A DNA stretch of 10,392 nt from an uncultured Porphyromonadaceae bacterium (GTDB taxonomy: Bacteria; Bacteroidota; Bacteroidia; Bacteroidales; Muribaculaceae). Both the position numbers and the translations under genes were made by a program. Below are positions 6,003-10,392 of this stretch, in pieces. The stretch spans positions 1-10,392 of the forward strand of contig URMA01000099.1 in the NCBI GenBank assembly GCA_900548875.1, given 5' to 3'. Position 1 is the stretch's first letter. Each line of letters begins with the position of its first letter. The notes below the pieces were generated by a model. The model made no database searches and was not told the DNA's origin. It saw only the letters and a list, made by a program, of their open reading frames with translations.

Positions 6003-8554
6003 CTGTAAATTATACGAACAATTTTGCTTGGAGCACTCCAACAATTTTGCCTGAATATTCCGATGCTCCTTCTCAGATTGGAGCTCTGATAGAAGCCTTT
6101 GATCGAAATAAGGAATTGCCTGTGTTATTTGGTATGAATTTGAAAGAATTATTACCCTATGCACAGTTGTGGCAGCAGCAGAACGGTGGCAAGAAGACAG
6201 GTTACCGTGAAATGATTCCATATATAGATGACAATAATGTGGGAGACTATTTTTTCGATGCGAAAACTGGAAAAACATTGTATTATGCAGACTGGGATGT
6301 GGAAGATATTTTGTTCCAGAATTGGGCTCCTTCGCAAACTCACAATGTAAATATTAATGGTACAAGTGGCCGTACAACATATTATCTGTCTTTCGGATAT
6401 GCTAGCAAAGAAGGCGTGTTTGAATTTAATACAGATAAATTGAAACGTTACAATGTCAGTGCAAACATTTCTTCAAATATAACAGACTGGTTGCAGGTCG
6501 GTGGACGTTTCTCTTTCTCGGACAGAAGCTATACACAGCCTGAAACCCGTAGAACTCCATATCAATACTTGTGGCGTTGGGGTAGCTTCTTTGAACCACT
6601 TGGTACGATTAATGGAACTGACATGAGAAATACCATTAGTTATTTGAAACAAGCAGGTGAGAATGAAACAAGTACAAATTTTGTTCGTCTTACTGGTTTC
6701 ATTAAAGCGAACTTGACAAAAGGTCTGACTTTGAATGCTGACTATACTTACAATGTACGTAACCGTTTGCAGGATAAGGCTGGACTCCCGGTGTATGCTT
6801 ATAACTCATGGGGAACAATTGCAGCGCCAGAATATATTGTTTCAGATTCCTACCTTACTCAACAGAGTACGAAAAAGACATCCTATGCTTTGAATGTATA
6901 TGCAAATTATGAGCTTTCGGTAAAACAGAAACACAATTTTAATTTTATGTTGGGAGGTAATGCCGAAGGTGCAGAAAATCTTTCGCATTTGTCGCAGCGT
7001 AAAAACTTGTTAAATCCGGATCTTCCTGAATTCAATTTGGCAAATGGACAATATTATGTGGAGGGTAGTCACAACCATAATGCAAGTGCCGGTTATTTCG
7101 GACGTATCAACTATAACTGGAATGAAATCTGGTTGCTCGAATTAAACGGACGTTTGGACGGTTCTTCTCGTTTCCCTTCTCATAGTCGTTGGGGATTCTT
7201 CCCATCAGGATCTGTTGGCTATCGTTTCAGTCAGGAAAAATATTTCGAACCGTTGACAGATGTTATCAGCAATGGTAAGTTGCGTGCATCATTCGGTGAA
7301 ATCGGTAACGAAGCAGTCGGTGACGATATGTTTGTTTCTACAATTGACATGTTGAGCTCAGGCTCCGTTTATTGGTTGACTTCTTCTGGTGATAAGATGA
7401 CGATGTATGATGTTCCTAAACTTGTATCAAGCACATTGACTTGGGAACGTATCCGTACTCTTGACATTGGTCTTGACCTTGGTTTGTTTAACAATGAATT
7501 GAATATCGGTTTCGACTGGTATCAACGTAATACGCTCGACATGTTGGCTCCGGGTCAGGTCCTGCCTGATGTGTTAGGAACAAAAGAACCTTATACAAAC
7601 GCAGGTTCTCTTCGTACTCGCGGTTGGGAATTGAATCTTGGATGGAACCATCGTTTCGGTGACGTTGAAGTTTATGTCAATGGTAATGTCAGCGATTTCA
7701 AGACAGTGGTTACGAAATGGAATAATCCGACAGGTATTTTGAGTGATTATTTCTCTGGTAAGGTTTACGGTGATATCTACGGTTTTGAAACAGATCGATT
7801 CTTTACCAAAGATGACTTTGTATATGACGCTGAAGGCAATCGCACAGGTTATGCTCCTGGCGTAGCTGATCAGGATGGCTTGGTAGGTAGCGGTAACTTT
7901 GTTTATGGTCCTGGTGACGTGAAATTCGTCGACAGAAACAATGATGGCGTTATTGATGGCGGTAGTGGAACTAAGGATGATATGGGTGACTTGAAGGTTA
8001 TCGGAAACTCAACTCCTCGCTTCCAATACGGTTTCCGTTTGGGTGGCTCTTGGAAGGGCTTCGACCTTGATATGTACTTCCAGGGTGTAGGCAAATGGGA
8101 TCAATGGTCTACGGGTGCATTTGCAATTCCATTCTCTCGCGGTGCAGATGGTATTTATGCACATCAGTTGGATTATTGGAGTGAAGACAATACAGATGCT
8201 TTCTATCCTAGAGTGTTCCCGGGTAATATTTCTGGTGGTACTGTTTCAGGTATTGCTGATGGGGCAAACAACTTCTATCCGCAGTCGAAATATTTGATTG
8301 ACCGCTCATACTTGCGTTTCAAGAACTTGACAGTAGGTTATACTATTCCGCAGAATTTGACTAAGAAATGGTCAATACAGAAAGTGCGCGTTTATTTCAC
8401 AGCTGAAAACCTCTGTGAATTGATCAACAACAGCTATGTTCCTGTTGACCCTGAAATCGATGACAGTGAAGTTAGTGGTCACTCAAACGGAACATGGGGA
8501 CGTGTAGCTCCGATGATGCGTACTATTTCATGTGGTTTGCAGGTATCTTTCTAA
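5999..8554 (+). CDS. susC: SusC-like TonB-dependent transporter, beta-barrel part (frameshifted)
   Basis: The 22-strand barrel region of the same transporter, residues about 261-1111 of the joined protein, open without a stop to TAA 8552-8554. Family landmarks include NYTNNFAWSTPTILPEYSDA right after the junction, NVNINGTSGRTTYYLSFGYA, ELNGRLDGSSRF, and a D-rich loop DRNNDGVIDGG starting near joined residue 905, followed by IGNSTPRFQYGFRLGGSW. It ends QVSF with the terminal Phe usual for barrel proteins inserted by Bam. There is no convincing start of its own: the first start-like codon is a TTG at 6047, inside conserved sequence and with no ribosome site. It lies 12 bp before susD, the standard pair arrangement. 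Substrate is presumably starch-type glucan by context only. G+C drops to about 38% over 6001-6360. Confidence 0.93.
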   Translation: MAVNYTNNFAWSTPTILPEYSDAPSQIGALIEAFDRNKELPVLFGMNLKELLPYAQLWQQQNGGKKTGYREMIPYIDDNNVGDYFFDAKTGKTLYYADWDVEDILFQNWAPSQTHNVNINGTSGRTTYYLSFGYASKEGVFEFNTDKLKRYNVSANISSNITDWLQVGGRFSFSDRSYTQPETRRTPYQYLWRWGSFFEPLGTINGTDMRNTISYLKQAGENETSTNFVRLTGFIKANLTKGLTLNADYTYNVRNRLQDKAGLPVYAYNSWGTIAAPEYIVSDSYLTQQSTKKTSYALNVYANYELSVKQKHNFNFMLGGNAEGAENLSHLSQRKNLLNPDLPEFNLANGQYYVEGSHNHNASAGYFGRINYNWNEIWLLELNGRLDGSSRFPSHSRWGFFPSGSVGYRFSQEKYFEPLTDVISNGKLRASFGEIGNEAVGDDMFVSTIDMLSSGSVYWLTSSGDKMTMYDVPKLVSSTLTWERIRTLDIGLDLGLFNNELNIGFDWYQRNTLDMLAPGQVLPDVLGTKEPYTNAGSLRTRGWELNLGWNHRFGDVEVYVNGNVSDFKTVVTKWNNPTGILSDYFSGKVYGDIYGFETDRFFTKDDFVYDAEGNRTGYAPGVADQDGLVGSGNFVYGPGDVKFVDRNNDGVIDGGSGTKDDMGDLKVIGNSTPRFQYGFRLGGSWKGFDLDMYFQGVGKWDQWSTGAFAIPFSRGADGIYAHQLDYWSEDNTDAFYPRVFPGNISGGTVSGIADGANNFYPQSKYLIDRSYLRFKNLTVGYTIPQNLTKKWSIQKVRVYFTAENLCELINNSYVPVDPEIDDSEVSGHSNGTWGRVAPMMRTISCGLQVSF
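6017..6050. repeat. Short direct repeats flanking an inverted repeat in susC
   Basis: AACAATTTTGC occurs at 6017-6027 and again at 6040-6050, an 11-bp direct repeat. Between and touching them, TTGGAG (6028-6033) and CTCCAA (6036-6041) form an inverted repeat around CA. The repeats fall in different codon phases (NNFA and PTIL), so they are not a duplicated peptide. They lie 15 to 48 nt after the frameshift. Confidence 0.6.
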
Positions 8555-8566
8555 AAAATTATTGCT

Positions 8567-10306
8567 ATGAAAAAGAAAACATTATTATATAGTTTGTTAT
8601 TATTAGGCTCTGTATCATTTACAGGCTGTACGGATATGTTGGATAAGGAGCCGTTGGATAAATTTACTAACAATCCGTTATTCTGGAATAATCCATCAAG
8701 TGTAGAAGGCTATGCTGCTTCATTCTACAATCTGTTTACCGGCTATGGAAACAGCGGAGGCTCTGGAGACTATTATTTTAAATATTTATCAGATGACCAG
8801 ATTGGAGCAAGCTACCAAAATTGGAAATTTGTTAATGTCCCGGCAGAAAGTTCTGATTGGGCCAGCACTTGGGATGAAATCCGCCGTGCCAATGCGATGA
8901 TTGAGGCTCTTAATTCACCGTCAATCACTATGGATGAAACAACTAAAAATCATTGGTTGGGAGTCGCTCGTCTAATGCGTGCATGGCAATATTGGGACCT
9001 TGTAAGAAAATTTGGTGATTGTCCGTGGTTGGACCATGTTCCAGATATTGATGATCCTATTCTTTATGCTGAAAGAACTGACCGAGATCAGATTATGGAC
9101 TATGTTTACGAAGATCTGGAATTCGCCTGCAATAATATTCTGGATGAAAAATCACAGACAACTTGGTCGCGTGATTTGGCGTATGCCATGACTTCGCATA
9201 TCGCTCTGTGGGAAGGCACATATCGTAAATACCGTTCTGAAGCTGATCATCAGAAAGCTGCTGATTTGGATGGAGCAGAACGATTCTTGAACATGTGTGT
9301 CAATGCCTGTGAGCAGATTATGCCTGATTATTCTTTGTGTGAATCCTATCAGTCGATTTACAATTCGGAAACTCTTGCAGGTAATCCTGAAGTGATATTC
9401 TACAAGGAATACAAAAAGGATGTGTTTGGGCATTCATTGATTAACTTTACTTGTATGTCGACACCAATTAGTGGTATGTCGAAAGATGCATTTGATTCTT
9501 ATTTGTTCCTTGATGGAAAGACAAAAGATCATACCTCATATGACAATACTGATGCTGGTGTGCTGAAAGTTTCTGCTAATGATTCAAAGGAACATTTGAA
9601 CATTAAATCATTGTTGGATGTTCGTGACAAGCGTTTGGCTGCAACAATTGATACCATTGTTTGCTATTCGAAGCGTGAATGGCCACGTTTGAACGGCGGT
9701 AGTGCAATGGTTTCATCATCTGGCTATACGGTTTCAAAGTATGATAATGTGAATATTGAATCAGCATATCGTGTTACAGGTGGGAAGAACTATACTTCTG
9801 CTCCTCTGTATTGGTTGTCGGTTATCTATCTGAATTTTGCTGAGGCTAAAGCTGAATTGGCAGATATGGGTAAGGGTACGATTACAAAAGATGATTTGGA
9901 TAATTCCATCAATAAATTGAAAGCACGTGCCGGTCTGCCGGCTATCACAACTGCTGTTGAGGATATGGGCGACAATGACATGAACGTTTCTCCGTTGATT
10001 TTCGAAATCCGTCGTGAACGTCGTTGCGAATTGATGTTCGACAATGATTTCCGTTATTGGGACTTGATTCGTTGGCATCAGTTGGACAAATTGGATTCTT
10101 CTGTGAATAATGACATCACTTTGGGTGCAAATGTTGTTAATGATCCAGAAGCAGCAACCAATTCTGATATTACTGTGAAGAATGGATATATTGACGGTTA
10201 TATGGGTCGTACTCGAACTTATGAGTACAAACACTACTGGTATCCTATTCCAAGTGGTCAGATTACATTGAATAAGAACCTCGGACAAAACCCAGGTTGG
10301 GAATAA
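8567..10306 (+). CDS. susD: SusD/RagB-family surface glycan-binding lipoprotein
   Basis: A 579-residue outer-membrane lipoprotein. Residues 1-20 are a lipoprotein signal with the lipobox FTGC; Cys21 would be lipidated, and the acidic residues after it (CTDMLDKEP) agree with Bacteroidetes surface export. The N-terminal SusD-like region (about 24-220) has the TPR-type helices, including 'LMRAWQYWDLVRKFGDCPW' (136-154). The C-terminal SusD/RagB region (about 290-579) contains LYWLSVIYLNFAEAKAELA (414-432), RRERRCELMFDNDFRYWDL (482-500) and the closing YWYPIPSGQITLNKNLGQN (557-575). SusD caps the SusC barrel outside the cell and hands over oligosaccharides. The ATG at 8567 is 12 bp after the susC stop, so both are on one transcript. 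Length is normal and the frame intact, which argues that the pair is under selection despite the susC frameshift. The ligand cannot be read from sequence. Confidence 0.95.
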   Translation: MKKKTLLYSLLLLGSVSFTGCTDMLDKEPLDKFTNNPLFWNNPSSVEGYAASFYNLFTGYGNSGGSGDYYFKYLSDDQIGASYQNWKFVNVPAESSDWASTWDEIRRANAMIEALNSPSITMDETTKNHWLGVARLMRAWQYWDLVRKFGDCPWLDHVPDIDDPILYAERTDRDQIMDYVYEDLEFACNNILDEKSQTTWSRDLAYAMTSHIALWEGTYRKYRSEADHQKAADLDGAERFLNMCVNACEQIMPDYSLCESYQSIYNSETLAGNPEVIFYKEYKKDVFGHSLINFTCMSTPISGMSKDAFDSYLFLDGKTKDHTSYDNTDAGVLKVSANDSKEHLNIKSLLDVRDKRLAATIDTIVCYSKREWPRLNGGSAMVSSSGYTVSKYDNVNIESAYRVTGGKNYTSAPLYWLSVIYLNFAEAKAELADMGKGTITKDDLDNSINKLKARAGLPAITTAVEDMGDNDMNVSPLIFEIRRERRCELMFDNDFRYWDLIRWHQLDKLDSSVNNDITLGANVVNDPEAATNSDITVKNGYIDGYMGRTRTYEYKHYWYPIPSGQITLNKNLGQNPGWE

Positions 10307-10336
10307 TTAAGATGAAGATTCATTTTTAAAATAAGC

Positions 10337-10371
10337 GAGCCGCATCGTAAGATGCGGCTCCCCCCTTTTTT
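10337..10371 (+). terminator. Intrinsic terminator after susD
   Basis: GAGCCGCATC (10337-10346) and GATGCGGCTC (10351-10360) form a perfect 10-bp G+C-rich stem closed by a GTAA tetraloop of the stable GNRA type. It is followed by CCCCC and then six Ts (10366-10371). The five Cs between stem and T-run are unusual, but the hairpin is strong and 30 bp after the susD stop. It suggests the operon ends with susD. Confidence 0.78.
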
Positions 10372-10379
10372 ATGCGGTA

Positions 10380-10392
10380 TTTTTTTTTTTTT
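10380..10392 (+). repeat. T homopolymer at the window edge
   Basis: Thirteen Ts run to the last base of the window. Just before it ATGCGG (10372-10377) repeats part of the terminator stem. A long homopolymer exactly at the edge fits the end of an assembled contig, though it could also be the arbitrary cut of a longer sequence. Confidence 0.6.

Noticed and set aside
6047..8554. The barrel half of susC as a separate gene starting at TTG 6047
   Set aside because: Conserved SusC sequence continues upstream of the TTG in the same frame back to 5999, there is no ribosome site, and a barrel without signal peptide or plug could not reach the outer membrane.
9761..10288. Minus-strand open frame of 175 codons within susD
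   Set aside because: Antisense to the conserved SusD C-terminal region; its translation is Ile/Thr/Asn-rich with no domain features.
1..10392. CRISPR array, tRNA, rRNA or insertion sequence
   Set aside because: No regularly spaced repeats, no cloverleaf or rRNA-like stretch, and no transposase or terminal inverted repeats with target duplications were seen on either strand.

Overview
The window reads as a piece of a Bacteroidales chromosome. Three things point there: a SusC/SusD outer-membrane pair, a secreted amylase ending in a type IX secretion (T9SS) sorting tail, and -7 boxes of the Bacteroidetes form TAnnTTTG in place of sigma70 boxes. Starts lack strong Shine-Dalgarno sequences, as is common in the phylum. 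The T9SS tail together with a catalase suggests a gut or oral Bacteroidales lineage, but genus cannot be settled from this sequence.

Left part (1-1600), stress or redox block. On the minus strand a small flavodoxin-like protein (85-516) is followed after 19 bp by the first 21 codons of a probable catalase (1-65), which runs off the left edge. A LysR-type regulator (648-1550) is divergent from this pair, so it is the natural candidate to control it. A strong bidirectional terminator (1561-1600) closes the block.

Middle (1621-5022), glycan block. A secreted PCMD-like, probably carbohydrate-associated protein (1621-2583, minus) and a large modular alpha-amylase (2852-4966, plus) are divergently transcribed from a shared AT-rich intergenic region with a candidate promoter for each and an inverted repeat between them. 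The amylase has a complete GH13 catalytic triad, a chitobiase-like C-terminal domain, a CBM26-like starch-binding module and a T9SS tail. A terminator follows it.

Right part (5023-10392), starch-type uptake pair. After a leader containing a 20-nt near-perfect palindrome comes susC (5220-8554), then susD 12 bp later (8567-10306), then a terminator. susC is interrupted: one base is missing in an A-run at 5995-5999, giving a TAG at 6000-6002, while the remaining 850 codons are open in the -1 frame and read as a normal TonB-dependent barrel.

Taken together the right two thirds look like a compact starch/alpha-glucan utilisation locus. The amylase would cut polysaccharide outside the cell, SusD would bind the fragments at the surface and SusC would import them using TonB energy. 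No susE/susF, periplasmic glucosidase or SusR/HTCS regulator is inside the window. The most notable points are the susC frameshift, the base-composition step that coincides with it, and the candidate operators. I see no wholly new system here.
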